Shown: positions 1 through 8,740, counted from the first letter of the stretch. The stretch: DNA of 64,000 nt from Flavobacteriales bacterium UBA2306 (GCA_002345565.1 DDVS01000002.1:665605-729604); one strand, 5' to 3'. Translations and numbers: made by a program. Notes: generated from the sequence alone by a model not told the origin.

Positions 1-730
1 TATTCAATAATAATGCGGTTTGTCCGCTTAAATATTGATTGAAATCTGCCAAAATGTGAATGGACGGCGTAATATCTTTGCTTACTCTTGCTGTTGTTGG
101 CAAATCCAAAGTTACTTCTCTGTATAAATCCGGAGTTCCGTTAGCTGCGGTATCGCCCATGTTTCCACAATGGTTCATAAACATAGTGTCTGCGCTAGAT
201 GTTCCGTACATTCCTTCCAGTTTGGTGAAAATATAACCGGCTGCCCAGGACCACGCCATTCCTTCATCTTTAGCTTTTTGCCAGAATATACCTTGCCCGT
301 TTTGACCAAGAAGATATGCTGTTGGACTGATTCCCAAACCAAATTTGATTTTTTTATAATTGTTTTTAGGAATTTCAGTCAGGTTGATATAAATAATTCC
401 GGCTGTTGCTTCTGACTGGTCAATAATGAAAGCGCCTTTGTCGGGATTGTTGTAATTGTATTTGAATTCATTACCATTTTCATCAGTTAATGTGATATTA
501 CTGACAATGTATTTCAACGTACTGAATTTATGTTTTTGACCACTGCTTGAAGTTTGTGTGGTTTGATTAAGAACAATATCGCCCAAATTGTTGAAGCCGT
601 TTTCAAATTTTACCTGTAGATTTCCCGGGGTTGTATCTTGTACGTCTTCGTCATCGTTATTTCTACACGAGGAAACCGTTAATAAAGTAATAGCAATAAA
701 GAGTAATGATAAAAATTTATAAATTTTCAT
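1..730 (-). CDS. MbnP-like lipoprotein, C-terminus cut by window edge
   Basis: The reverse strand reads from an ATG at 730 to the window start without a stop, about 243 codons. The N-terminus is a lipoprotein signal (MKIYKFLSLLFIAITLL then TVSSC), followed by an acidic NNDDEDV linker. The body carries features typical of MbnP-family proteins: LKYIVSNITL, then FWQKAKDEGMAWSWAAGYIF and KLEG. MbnP proteins are surface or periplasmic, copper-associated, and usually paired with a MauG/MbnH-like dihaem peroxidase; such a partner could lie beyond position 1. It is the last visible gene of a leftward group with SCO1, YHS and SOD genes, which supports a copper or redox role. Family call from motif recognition; function inferred. 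Confidence 0.8.
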   Translation of the reverse strand, partial: MKIYKFLSLLFIAITLLTVSSCRNNDDEDVQDTTPGNLQVKFENGFNNLGDIVLNQTTQTSSSGQKHKFSTLKYIVSNITLTDENGNEFKYNYNNPDKGAFIIDQSEATAGIIYINLTEIPKNNYKKIKFGLGISPTAYLLGQNGQGIFWQKAKDEGMAWSWAAGYIFTKLEGMYGTSSADTMFMNHCGNMGDTAANGTPDLYREVTLDLPTTARVSKDITPSIHILADFNQYLSGQTALLLN

Positions 731-837
731 TGTTTGATATTTAAGTTTTAAATATTTTTTTGATTAAATGATAGATATAAGTCTTTCTGCTGAGTAACTA
801 TACTTAGCAAAGACGTAATAATGATTAAAGCTAAAAC

Positions 838-1197
838 TTAAATAATGGGAGGTCTGAAAATGTGTTTCAGAAACAAGAATGAATAGTGTTTTTTATAAAT
901 GAAAAATATTTTTGTAAAAAATTCCTTATCAAAATTGTGAATCTCGGAAATCTTTACGGGGATATAAAAATCAATGGTTTTTTGTGTCTGATTTTTGGTT
1001 TTGGAAGTATTTTCCTGAGTAGATTTTGCCAGTTCTTTGCTAAGGTAACATTTCCCGTTGCAATGGAGTTCTGGTTTAGTTTTATTGATACAAACTACTT
1101 TTGAGATATAATCATAATTTATCACATAGTCTAACATTGGTACTAAAGGCTTTAGCACCAGATAGAAAGCAAGAAATATGTTGATGATATATTTCAT
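838..1197 (-). CDS. Small exported CxGKCYLxKE protein, paralogue A
   Basis: 119 residues. An N-terminal hydrophobic segment (residues 3-25) looks like a signal anchor or signal peptide. It is followed by YDYISKVVC, then HCNGKCYLSKELAK, a lysine/threonine-rich stretch, and the C-terminus KHIFRPPII. The same layout recurs in the gene at 3008-3433 (NYGYIVKNLC, TCKGKCYLAKE, C-terminal EIFRPPLV), so the two are paralogues flanking the SCO1/YHS/SOD genes. The three conserved cysteines could bind a metal, and the copper-related neighbours suggest this, but no function is established here. Separated from the SOD gene by a terminator hairpin at 1203-1236. Confidence 0.7.
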   Translation of the reverse strand: MKYIINIFLAFYLVLKPLVPMLDYVINYDYISKVVCINKTKPELHCNGKCYLSKELAKSTQENTSKTKNQTQKTIDFYIPVKISEIHNFDKEFFTKIFFIYKKHYSFLFLKHIFRPPII

Positions 1198-1202
1198 TTA
1201 AT

Positions 1203-1236
1203 AAAACCTCATAGATTTTAAACCTATGAGGTTTTT
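1203..1236 (-). terminator. Terminator after SOD gene
   Basis: Twelve-base perfect stem AAAACCTCATAG / CTATGAGGTTTT with a 9-nt loop and T-runs on both strands. It sits just after the SOD stop codon and before the leftward gene at 1197. Confidence 0.85.
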
Positions 1237-1246
1237 AAGTGTCAAA

Positions 1247-1915
1247 TTATTTTACAGCACTTTCGTATCTTTTACTTACTTCTTTCCAATTGAGAACGTT
1301 CCAGATGGCAGAAAGGTAATCCGCTCCTTTGTTTTGATATTTGAGATAATATGCGTGTTCCCAGACATCGATTCCTAAAATTGGGGTTCCTTTCACTTCA
1401 GCAATATCCATCAAAGAATTATCTTGATTAGCAGTAGATGTAATGACTAATTTTTTCTGTGGCGTTACAACTAGCCAAGCCCAGCCAGAGCCGAATCTGT
1501 CTGCACCAGCTTTGCTGATTTCTTTCTTGAAATTGTCCAGACTTTCAAATGTTTCATTTATCGCTTTGGTAAGTTTGTCGGAGGGTTGTGTATTTTTTTC
1601 CGCAGTCAGCATTGTCCAGAACAATTCGTGATTGTAATGTCCGCCTGCGTTATTTCTTATTGTAGTACTTTCTTTGGAAATGTGAGAAAGGATTTTTTCA
1701 AGGCTTTCTTTTTCTAATGGCGTTCCTGCAATAGCTTTATTCAGGTTATTGACATATCCGGCTGCGTGCTTGGTGTAATGGATTTCCATAGTCTGCGCAT
1801 CAACAGAGCCTTCCAAAGCGTTATAAGCATAAGGAAGTGGCGTTTGTTTAAACTGTGCCGATACAAATTGTGCAGCCATTAATAAAGCGACTGCTGTAAA
1901 TTTAAATACTTTCAT
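1247..1915 (-). CDS. Secreted superoxide dismutase, Mn/Fe family
   Basis: 222 residues. Converts superoxide to oxygen and hydrogen peroxide. Metal ligands are H46, H96 (GGHYNHELFW), D183 and H187 (DVWEHAYYLKY). The GGHxNH form is typical of Mn-using or cambialistic enzymes rather than strict Fe-SODs. Residues 1-20 (MKVFKFTAVALLMAAQFVSA) form a signal peptide, so the enzyme acts in the periplasm or outside the cell, which is less usual than cytoplasmic SOD. The mature length of about 200 residues matches the family. It lies between the SCO1 chaperone and a Cys-motif small protein, consistent with a redox and metal stress group. No internal damage is seen. Confidence 0.95.
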   Translation of the reverse strand: MKVFKFTAVALLMAAQFVSAQFKQTPLPYAYNALEGSVDAQTMEIHYTKHAAGYVNNLNKAIAGTPLEKESLEKILSHISKESTTIRNNAGGHYNHELFWTMLTAEKNTQPSDKLTKAINETFESLDNFKKEISKAGADRFGSGWAWLVVTPQKKLVITSTANQDNSLMDIAEVKGTPILGIDVWEHAYYLKYQNKGADYLSAIWNVLNWKEVSKRYESAVK

Positions 1916-2016
1916 ATGTAGATATTTATTGTTGTTTATTTATATTTAATGCCTATTGTCATTGGTTTTTATAAGCAATTTTGTTTATAGAAATTTAATA
2001 CTTTTAATTTAGATAA

Positions 2017-2697
2017 TTATTTTAAAAGCTTTTTAATGTCTTCTATCAGTTTTTCTCGGTCTGGATGATATGAACCGACTAGATTTTCTTTTGTTCCTTC
2101 GGGATCATCATAATTCAATCCGGAGTAATAGAGAATCGGTGAATTATTTTCATCAAACCTGCAACGGATATTACCTTCTTTATCTACCAAGGCTATCATT
2201 CCGCTGTGGTTAAGGCTCTCTGCTTCATCATCTTTATCGCCAACATAAATACTGAACTGGTCTGCCAATTCGCCAATATAAGCACGGTTTCCTGTTAGAA
2301 AATGCCAGTTTGCAGAGGTTGCGCCCACCATTTTTGCATGGTTTTTCAGAACTTCTGGCGTGTCATTTTCAGGGTCTATGCTTATGGATATGATGCCAAA
2401 AGCGGGACTGTTAATCTGATCCTGGATGTATTTCATATTCCTATTCATAATAGGACAAATGGTGGGACAGCGACTGTAGAAAAACTCTACCAGATAGACT
2501 TTTCCCAGCATATCCTGCTTACCGACTTTTTTATTGTTTTGATCTATAAGCTGGAAATTGGGAACTTTCATCACAGTGAATAAGCTTTTTTTGAAATAGC
2601 TGATTCCAAAACCGATGACCAGAAAAATAATAGCAATTACTGCCAAAGGCAAAATGATTTGATTTCTTTTGCTCTTAGGAGTTTTATTTTTTGACAT
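2017..2697 (-). CDS. SCO1/SenC family copper chaperone
   Basis: 226 residues from the ATG at 2697; an upstream in-frame start at 2751 would add 18 residues lying inside the YHS gene and is not favoured. A single membrane anchor (residues 13-33) precedes a thioredoxin-like domain. The copper-binding signature is complete: C77 and C81 in SRCPTICP, and H164 in LNHSG. SCO proteins deliver copper to the CuA site of cytochrome oxidase or act as thiol-disulfide reductases on the outer face of the inner membrane. Its start overlaps the end of the upstream YHS lipoprotein gene by 14 nt, so translation of the two is probably coupled. Confidence 0.92.
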   Translation of the reverse strand: MSKNKTPKSKRNQIILPLAVIAIIFLVIGFGISYFKKSLFTVMKVPNFQLIDQNNKKVGKQDMLGKVYLVEFFYSRCPTICPIMNRNMKYIQDQINSPAFGIISISIDPENDTPEVLKNHAKMVGATSANWHFLTGNRAYIGELADQFSIYVGDKDDEAESLNHSGMIALVDKEGNIRCRFDENNSPILYYSGLNYDDPEGTKENLVGSYHPDREKLIEDIKKLLK

Positions 2698-2950
2698 ATT
2701 TGGCCGGGTTTTTCTTGAATTCGGATTTACAATGGTCGCTACAAAAGCCATAGATTTTATTTTCGTAAACGGCTGTATCTTTTAAAAACTCAGCTGTTTT
2801 CATATGGCATATAGGGTCTTCTGCATTGCTCACTTTCACATTTTTGAGATCTTTTGCAGGTTTCATTTTTACATGTTTCACCTTAGGCGTTTCCTGAGCG
2901 CAGGACATTACAGATGCAACAATAAGCATCGTAAAAAAACGAAGTTTCAT
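2684..2950 (-). CDS. YHS-domain lipoprotein
   Basis: 88 residues. The signal MKLRFFTMLIVASVMSC ends in a lipobox-like VMSC, so the mature protein is probably a lipoprotein. The rest is a YHS domain: DPICHMKTAEFLKDTAVYENK, then YGFCSDHCKSEFKKNP. YHS domains occur in metal-related proteins, for example near copper and mercury transporters, and the three cysteines (DPIC, GFCSDHC) are likely metal ligands. It overlaps the downstream SCO1 gene by 14 nt and both read leftwards, so they form an operon. The domain call is secure; its exact ligand is inferred to be copper from the neighbour. Confidence 0.88.
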   Translation of the reverse strand: MKLRFFTMLIVASVMSCAQETPKVKHVKMKPAKDLKNVKVSNAEDPICHMKTAEFLKDTAVYENKIYGFCSDHCKSEFKKNPAKYVKK

Positions 2951-3007
2951 TTTTTGTGGATTTAATTAATAAAAAGGAGAAAAATAGCCAAAAAGGATAA
3001 GAAAAAC

Positions 3008-3433
3008 CTATACCAACGGCGGGCGGAAGATCTCCGAGCAATAATCGTAGGAAGGGCTTGTCTTATAAACCCAAAGAATAGGGAAAGATGGAGTTGCAGA
3101 GGTTTTAAATTCCAATACAACGCTGTCTTTTATAACAAAAAAATCAAAATGATGATTTTGGGTTTCATTATTTTGTGTTTGCTTTTCTGTTTTAGAAATT
3201 TCCTTAGCCAGATAGCATTTTCCTTTGCATGTGTTGCCTGTTTGATTTCTTTTTTCACACAGATTCTTTACAATATAGCCATAATTAAAGGCATAGTTTG
3301 TCAATGGCCATGCCGGGCGAATTGCAATGGTGAGGATAATGAATATGGTTAATAAATGTTTCAGAGCAACAAAATTAATGAAAATTGAACGATATAGAAG
3401 GTGATAATTGGCAGATAAATTATTTTTAATCAA
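3008..3433 (-). CDS. Small exported CxGKCYLxKE protein, paralogue B
   Basis: Up to 141 residues; the longest reading begins at a TTG (3431-3433) and the true start is uncertain because no ATG lies in frame before the hydrophobic segment (LLTIFIILTIAIRPAWPL). After it come NYGYIVKNLC, TCKGKCYLAKEISK, a glutamine/asparagine-rich linker and the C-terminus SEIFRPPLV. It is a paralogue of the gene at 838-1197. It is the first gene of the leftward group with YHS, SCO1, SOD and MbnP-like genes, 57 nt upstream of the YHS gene. The cysteine motif and setting suggest metal handling, but the family has no function I can name. Confidence 0.65.
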   Translation of the reverse strand: MIKNNLSANYHLLYRSIFINFVALKHLLTIFIILTIAIRPAWPLTNYAFNYGYIVKNLCEKRNQTGNTCKGKCYLAKEISKTEKQTQNNETQNHHFDFFVIKDSVVLEFKTSATPSFPILWVYKTSPSYDYCSEIFRPPLV

Positions 3434-3461
3434 AAATGTTTAGAAAGTATCGGAAAGAATC

Positions 3462-3469
3462 TATATTTG
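3462..3469 (+). promoter_or_regulatory. -7 box of the histone-like gene
   Basis: TATATTTG matches the Bacteroidetes TAnnTTTG -7 consensus and lies 27 nt before the ATG at 3496. No clear TTG -33 element is seen. Confidence 0.5.
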
Positions 3470-3495
3470 CAGTCCATTATAAACTCTATTGACTT

Positions 3496-3672
3496 ATGAA
3501 AGAACTAATCAATGCGATTAATGCTGAGTTTGAAGCTTTCTCAAAAGAAGCCGAGCAACAAGCAGAAAAAGGAAACAAAGCAGCTGGCACAAGAGCTAGA
3601 AAATCTGCTTTGGAACTAAGCAAATTATTCAAAGAATTCAGAAAAGTTTCTGTAGAAGAAGCTAAGAAATAA
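3496..3672 (+). CDS. Histone H1-like small basic protein
   Basis: 58 residues. It begins MKELINAINAEFEAFSKEAE and is rich in lysine, alanine and glutamate, with the conserved core NKAAGTRARKSALELSKLFK. This is the pattern of the small histone H1-like (Hc1-type) proteins common in Bacteroidetes, which are thought to bind DNA and help organise the nucleoid. It is predicted to be all-helical with no signal or membrane segment. The gene is alone, has its own -7 box at 3462-3469, and ends at a strong terminator. The family match is by composition and motif. Confidence 0.8.
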   Translation: MKELINAINAEFEAFSKEAEQQAEKGNKAAGTRARKSALELSKLFKEFRKVSVEEAKK

Positions 3673-3693
3673 TTTGATTAAAGCTTAAAAGAC

Positions 3694-3726
3694 AAATCCT
3701 TGTTGGCAACAACAAGGATTTTTTTA
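3694..3726 (+). terminator. Terminator of the histone-like gene
   Basis: Perfect 12-bp stem AAATCCTTGTTG / CAACAAGGATTT around a GCAA loop, followed by T-rich sequence. It can also serve the convergent ClC gene. Confidence 0.9.
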
Positions 3727-3743
3727 TGAATAAATTTTATCGC

Positions 3744-5588
3744 TTAGTCCGAATATTTTTTCAGTAAATTTCTATAGCTGGTAAGAATAGAGGATTTTGA
3801 GATAAAGCCAATAAAACAATGCTGATGGTCCACCACGGGCAAATTCCAGGTTTCTGTATTGTCAAAAATCTGAAGGATCTCTACTGGTTGATTCTCTGGG
3901 AAAATAACAGCTGGTGGGGCTTTCATCAGTTTTGTGATTTTTATATCCTGATTGTCATTGCCAAAAAAATAAGGACGGATGTCGTCTAAAGTTAAAATGC
4001 CTTTTAAACGCCGGTTTTCATCCACAACGGCAAATGTATTTTTGTTCCCATTTTTCACCAGATCAAATAATTCTGAAATGGAAGCGTCTTCTCTTATTAT
4101 CTGGGAATTTTTGTCAATAAACTGATGGGTTTTGAGTAAAAATAACAAGTTTTTATCATGCTTGTCCGTAAATATTTTACCCTGATCTGCCAATGTTTTA
4201 AGCTCCGGAGAAATAGCGGAAAACCATTTTGCCATTAGAAAAGAAATGACAGAGACTATCATTAAAGGTATAAACAAATCATAACCGAAGCTGGACTCGG
4301 CAATAAGAAATATGGCGGTTAGCGGAGCATACATTACGCCACTCATAGCGCCAGCCATGCCTACCAATACCAGGTTGGTGACCGGCACTTCTTGGAAGCC
4401 AATTTGCTGGCAAATCAAAGCAAACAAGTAGCCTACTGTTCCGCCCGCAAAAAGGGAAGGCGCAAAATTACCTCCATTTCCTCCGCTGTAAATAGTAAAG
4501 GATGTTGCAAAAGCTTTTAATAGTAATACCAAAATCAGGAAGAGAATGATGGTCCAATTCTGGATGTCAAAATACCGGAAAAAACTATTATGAATGATGC
4601 TGTGTACATCTCCATTGGTAAAGGCTTTTACAGTATCATAACCTTCTCCAAATAATGGCGGGAAAAGAACACAAAGCAAGGAAAGTACAGCGCCACCCAA
4701 AACCGCTTTTCTTAAACGAGACAGGTTAAGCCCTTTCATAAAATGCTCCACTTTTTGCGAAATGATTAAGAAATACCTTGCATACAGCCCAGTTACAATT
4801 CCTAAAATCAAGTAATAAGGCAGATTGATATAATTAAAAGCCTCTCTGGTATAAAACCTAAACAAAACATCTTCCTGAAGCAACACTCTGGAAAGTAAAC
4901 TCCCACATACAGCTGCTACGACAAGCGGAATAAAATCTGTAAAAACAACACCTGTTAATAAAATTTCAAAAGCAAACATAATCCCCGCAATAGGTGCATT
5001 GAATGCAGAGGCAATCCCTGCAGTAGCGCCGGCAGCGAGTAAAAGCGTTCGTTCTTTGTAGCTCAGCCGATATGTTTGTGCGTAATTAGAACCAATGGCT
5101 GCGCCGGTAACGGCGATAGGGCTTTCTAATCCTGCAGATCCTCCCAATCCTACGGTAATGGCACTCTGTATAATCTGGGAATACATTTTTACAGAAGATA
5201 CAATACTGGAATTTTGAGCTATCTCATATAAAATGGCGCCGATACCTTTACGATCTTGTCCTTTAAAAACCGTTAACACCACCATAGTTGTCAAAACGAT
5301 GCCCAAAAGAGGAAAAATAATGTAAAAAAGAATTTGATATTCAAAATGAACTTTGGTGGTGATAAAAAAATGAATGTTATGTACCAGTGTTTTGAGAATT
5401 ACACCCGCCAAGCCTGCTGTACATCCTACCAAAATCCCTGAAAGTATCAAAAACTGTGTTCTGCTGAGCTGATTTTTTAGCCAGTAAACTACAAGCTCAT
5501 AACTCCGCACTTTTTCCAGTCCATAATTTTGGAAATCACGTTTAAATTTAAGAAAGCTTAGGTATTTTTTCTTGGTGTTGATTTTCAC
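3744..5588 (-). CDS. ClC family chloride channel/transporter with CBS pair
   Basis: 614 residues: a membrane ClC core (about 45-465) followed by two cytoplasmic CBS domains (about 490-605). Selectivity motifs are present: GLGGSAGLESP, where E155 is the external gating glutamate, and GGNGGNFAP at 369-377. In AFNAPIAGIMFAFEILL (about 195-211) the first glutamate of the E. coli FIIEE pair is kept (E208) but the second, the internal proton glutamate, is isoleucine. That leaves open whether the protein is a chloride channel or an exchanger using another proton path. The CBS pair probably gates transport in response to adenine nucleotides or ionic strength. The gene stands alone, convergent with the histone-like gene. 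Confidence 0.92.
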   Translation of the reverse strand: MKINTKKKYLSFLKFKRDFQNYGLEKVRSYELVVYWLKNQLSRTQFLILSGILVGCTAGLAGVILKTLVHNIHFFITTKVHFEYQILFYIIFPLLGIVLTTMVVLTVFKGQDRKGIGAILYEIAQNSSIVSSVKMYSQIIQSAITVGLGGSAGLESPIAVTGAAIGSNYAQTYRLSYKERTLLLAAGATAGIASAFNAPIAGIMFAFEILLTGVVFTDFIPLVVAAVCGSLLSRVLLQEDVLFRFYTREAFNYINLPYYLILGIVTGLYARYFLIISQKVEHFMKGLNLSRLRKAVLGGAVLSLLCVLFPPLFGEGYDTVKAFTNGDVHSIIHNSFFRYFDIQNWTIILFLILVLLLKAFATSFTIYSGGNGGNFAPSLFAGGTVGYLFALICQQIGFQEVPVTNLVLVGMAGAMSGVMYAPLTAIFLIAESSFGYDLFIPLMIVSVISFLMAKWFSAISPELKTLADQGKIFTDKHDKNLLFLLKTHQFIDKNSQIIREDASISELFDLVKNGNKNTFAVVDENRRLKGILTLDDIRPYFFGNDNQDIKITKLMKAPPAVIFPENQPVEILQIFDNTETWNLPVVDHQHCFIGFISKSSILTSYRNLLKKYSD

Positions 5589-5850
5589 AGGATTGATAGT
5601 TTTGCCATTAGCAGCATTAAGAATCTGAATATAAATTGAGTGTTATTGCAAAGGTATATAAATTAAAACATTTTTAAAATTGACTTTCAACAGCATGTTG
5701 GATTTTATTTATAATCAATATTGTGCGTTTAATTTGAAATATCTGATATTGAAATATAAATTTATTTATGAATATTTGATTTAATTTGATAAGAAATGTA
5801 TTTTTATAAAGTTAAAGAACTTTTATTATAATCACTTAGAATTTTATGAA

Positions 5851-6129
5851 ATGGTTTACGAACATAATGGTTTAAGCCTTTGTCTTTATGATTTGAAGGC
5901 AATTCGGAAAGAATACACAGAGGATGGAGGCCATTTAATCTTCGAATTTAAAAATGCTATTCTTAATGCTGAAGATATAGAATCTGGAAAACTGATTTTA
6001 AATTCTTATCAAAATGAGCCTGTTTCTCAGTTTTATGATGACATAGGATTTCTGAATGATAGCTATAATACTTGGATTGCCGTCTGGAGCGAGTTGATAA
6101 CTCATGGATCTGTAAAGATGAAGAAATAA
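5851..6129 (+). CDS. Hypothetical protein, tandem paralogue 1
   Basis: 92 residues, no signal or membrane segment, acidic and aromatic. It opens MVYEHNGLSLCLYDLKAIRKE and continues with GGHLIFEFKNA and EPVSQFYDDIGFLNDSYNTW. The next gene repeats this order (MIFEHGGIALNLFKLKAIKKE, GGYLIFEFYDT, SPVSQYFDDFTDLQIHYEEW), so the pair arose by tandem duplication. The genes are 18 nt apart and cotranscribed. I do not recognise the family. The regular alternation of charged and aromatic residues suggests a small beta-rich cytoplasmic domain, as seen in effector-immunity families, but nothing here proves that. Confidence 0.75.
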   Translation: MVYEHNGLSLCLYDLKAIRKEYTEDGGHLIFEFKNAILNAEDIESGKLILNSYQNEPVSQFYDDIGFLNDSYNTWIAVWSELITHGSVKMKK

Positions 6130-6147
6130 CTTTAAAAAAAAACACAT

Positions 6148-6534
6148 ATGATATTTGAACACGGCGGTATAGCGCTCAATCTCTTTAAGCTGAAAGCCAT
6201 CAAAAAAGAAAAAGATAACCGAGGTGGTTATTTGATTTTTGAATTTTATGACACACTTCATGATGTAGAAAAAACACCAAATAGCGACCAATGGGAAGAT
6301 AAACCCTTTGCAGAATCTCCTGTAAGTCAGTATTTTGATGATTTTACAGATCTGCAAATACATTATGAAGAATGGATTGGAATGTGGAAGCAATGGAAGG
6401 ATTATGTAATAAGAGGAGAGGAAGAGGAGTGGCGTAAAAAAAATGGTTTCGATGTAGAAATGTGGAAAATGGTAAAAGATGAAGAAAAAGAATGGGAAAA
6501 ATTTGAGGGAAGTCAAGATCATTCTGAAGAATGA
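6148..6534 (+). CDS. Hypothetical protein, tandem paralogue 2
   Basis: 128 residues. The first 85 align with the preceding 92-residue protein; the C-terminal 40 are extra, very rich in glutamate, lysine and tryptophan (EEEEWRKKNG, DEEKEWEKFEG), and probably helical. No signal peptide. It follows its paralogue by 18 nt and ends 21 nt before the convergent gene at 6556. Function unknown. Confidence 0.75.
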   Translation: MIFEHGGIALNLFKLKAIKKEKDNRGGYLIFEFYDTLHDVEKTPNSDQWEDKPFAESPVSQYFDDFTDLQIHYEEWIGMWKQWKDYVIRGEEEEWRKKNGFDVEMWKMVKDEEKEWEKFEGSQDHSEE

Positions 6535-6555
6535 AATTGGTGTTTAAAAATATCA

Positions 6556-6921
<366 letters not shown>

Positions 6922-7041
6922 TTAGAGAATGTGCAAATTTATAATAATAAAAACGCTTTTAACAAATTTTTATAATTTGGAAAGAGCTTGTCGGCATTAT
7001 ATTTTCTTTGACGAAAAGCATAACATCAAAAAAATATTATT

Positions 7042-7590
7042 ATGTCAAAACAAATTGCAATACTCGCAACCAATGGGTTTGAAGAAAGTGAATTGAAGTC
7101 GCCTAAAGATCATTTGGAACAATTTGGATGGATTACACATATCATCAGTCCAAAAGGTGGTTCTATCAAAGCGTGGGCAGAGACAGATTGGGGAAAAGAA
7201 TATCCTGTAGATAAACTTTTGGAAGATGTTGATGCTTCACAGTATGATGCGTTAGTATTACCTGGTGGGGTTATTAACCCGGATCAATTGAGAACGGATA
7301 AAAAAGTAATAGCATTTGTTCAGGATTTTTTCCAACAGCACAAACCGGTGGCTGTCATTTGTCATGGACCACAAATTCTGATTAATGCAGATGCTGTGAA
7401 AGGACGAAGATTAACTTCCGTTGAGTCCATAAGCCAGGATTTGAAAAATGCAGGCGCCATTTGGGTGGATGAAGAAGTGGTAGTGGATAATGGTTTAATA
7501 ACAAGCCGGACTCCAAAAGATTTACCTGCTTTCAATGCAAAATTAGTAGAAGAAATCAAAGAAGGTAAGCATCAAAAACAAACTCTTTAA
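7042..7590 (+). CDS. DJ-1/PfpI family protein (type 1 GATase-like)
   Basis: 182 residues, full length for the PfpI/YhbO group. The nucleophile elbow is AVICHGP with C107 and H108, and the conserved glutamate lies in NGFEESEL near the N-terminus. Members act as glyoxalase- or deglycase-like stress proteins or cysteine hydrolases in the cytoplasm. No signal peptide is present, unlike the second DJ-1 protein at 31313. The gene is monocistronic: it ends at a strong terminator and faces a convergent gene. The substrate cannot be told from sequence. Confidence 0.92.
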   Translation: MSKQIAILATNGFEESELKSPKDHLEQFGWITHIISPKGGSIKAWAETDWGKEYPVDKLLEDVDASQYDALVLPGGVINPDQLRTDKKVIAFVQDFFQQHKPVAVICHGPQILINADAVKGRRLTSVESISQDLKNAGAIWVDEEVVVDNGLITSRTPKDLPAFNAKLVEEIKEGKHQKQTL

Positions 7591-7600
7591 AATACAAAAA

Positions 7601-7638
7601 AAATAAGCTATTCATCAACAATAGCTTATTTTTTTTTA
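7601..7638 (+). terminator. Bidirectional terminator
   Basis: Perfect 12-bp stem AAATAAGCTATT / AATAGCTTATTT with a 7-nt loop and a T-run. It lies between convergent genes and has A/T runs on both sides. Confidence 0.9.
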
Positions 7639-7657
7639 TCTCATTAATCAAGATAAA

Positions 7658-8026
7658 CTATAGAGTAACCTCATTAATCCCAAATTGATCAATCAATTTC
7701 TGAATATTTTCTACATCCTTCAGCACTTTTTTGTAAGAAGATTTAGCATAGTCTGCAAGAGAAGATTTTGAGGTCTGCAAATCATTGGGTGGAAAAGCAT
7801 TGGTCAATTGCGGTTGTTCTACTAGATCATCATTGTAATTTTCCAAACAATGATTAATAAATGCTTTTTTCTTTTTACAAGTAATGCTTTTCTTTAATTT
7901 CTGCAAAGAACTTACGATGTAAGGATTATCATTATATGGATTGTTAAAATGCTTATCCTGCTCTTCTTGATAAACAAAATAGGAGCTATCAGTATTGGCG
8001 GTAAGAAAGTTTTTATCAAAAATCAT
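7658..8026 (-). CDS. Hypothetical protein
   Basis: 122 residues, hydrophilic, without signal or membrane segments. The central part is lysine-rich (LQKLKKSITCKKKKAFINHC), and the C-terminal 40 residues look helical (SSLADYAKSSYKKVLKDVENIQKLIDQFG). The N-terminus reads MIFDKNFLTANTDSSYFVYQ. I do not recognise a family. It stands alone, convergent with the DJ-1 gene. Confidence 0.6.
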   Translation of the reverse strand: MIFDKNFLTANTDSSYFVYQEEQDKHFNNPYNDNPYIVSSLQKLKKSITCKKKKAFINHCLENYNDDLVEQPQLTNAFPPNDLQTSKSSLADYAKSSYKKVLKDVENIQKLIDQFGINEVTL

Positions 8027-8200
8027 AGGATTAAAATTAAGTTTAATATTAACGCGATGTTAATTGATTTTTAAATTACAATTTTAAGACCAAATTTTAA
8101 AAAGATAATGGTCTGTGGAATTTTTTATAAAATAACATAGCTCAATAATAAATCGTTCAAAAGTCAATACATTTGCTGCTCAATTAAACTTTTGTAAAAA

Positions 8201-8737
8201 ATGAAAATATTAGCATTTGCAGGGAGCAACTCAAGAGAGTCTATTAATAAAGTATTAGTAGAATACACAACAAAACAATTTAACGGGGAAGAAGTCGAAA
8301 TTCTTGATTTGAACGATTACGAAATGCCAATCTTCAGTGTGGACAGAGAAAAGCACGACGGAATCCCAACTTTAGCTTTGAGATTTGCTGAGAAAATAGA
8401 TGCTTCAGATTTGTTGATTATTTCTTTTGCAGAACATAACAGTACTTATACCACAGCTTTTAAAAATATATTTGATTGGATTTCTAGAATCAAAGACAGA
8501 AAACATTTCGGCGAAAAACCAGTATTTGTATTAGCAACTGCGCCTGGTCCTGGAGGCGGAAAAAATGTTATCGCACATTTCGAGACTAGAGCTCCTTTTA
8601 GTGGAGCAAATGTTCTACAGAGTTTTTCTTTACCTAAGTTTAAAGAAACTTTTGATATCGAAAAAGGGATTGTGGATGAAGAAAAGAATGCTGAGTTTCA
8701 GGAGAAATTGTCTGCTGTTAAGAACTTTTTTGGTTAA
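8201..8737 (+). CDS. NADPH-dependent FMN reductase family
   Basis: 178 residues with a flavodoxin-like fold. The phosphate-binding loop is AFAGSNSRESINK at the N-terminus; SFAEHNSTYTTAFKNIFDW and the glycine-rich ATAPGPGGG segment also match. Such enzymes reduce FMN, quinones or azo compounds with NAD(P)H in the cytoplasm. The ATG at 8201 is preceded by an AT-rich leader. Four nucleotides after the stop, a new promoter for the purM leader begins, so this gene is probably transcribed separately. Substrate unknown. Confidence 0.9.
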   Translation: MKILAFAGSNSRESINKVLVEYTTKQFNGEEVEILDLNDYEMPIFSVDREKHDGIPTLALRFAEKIDASDLLIISFAEHNSTYTTAFKNIFDWISRIKDRKHFGEKPVFVLATAPGPGGGKNVIAHFETRAPFSGANVLQSFSLPKFKETFDIEKGIVDEEKNAEFQEKLSAVKNFFG

Positions 8738-8740
8738 CAT

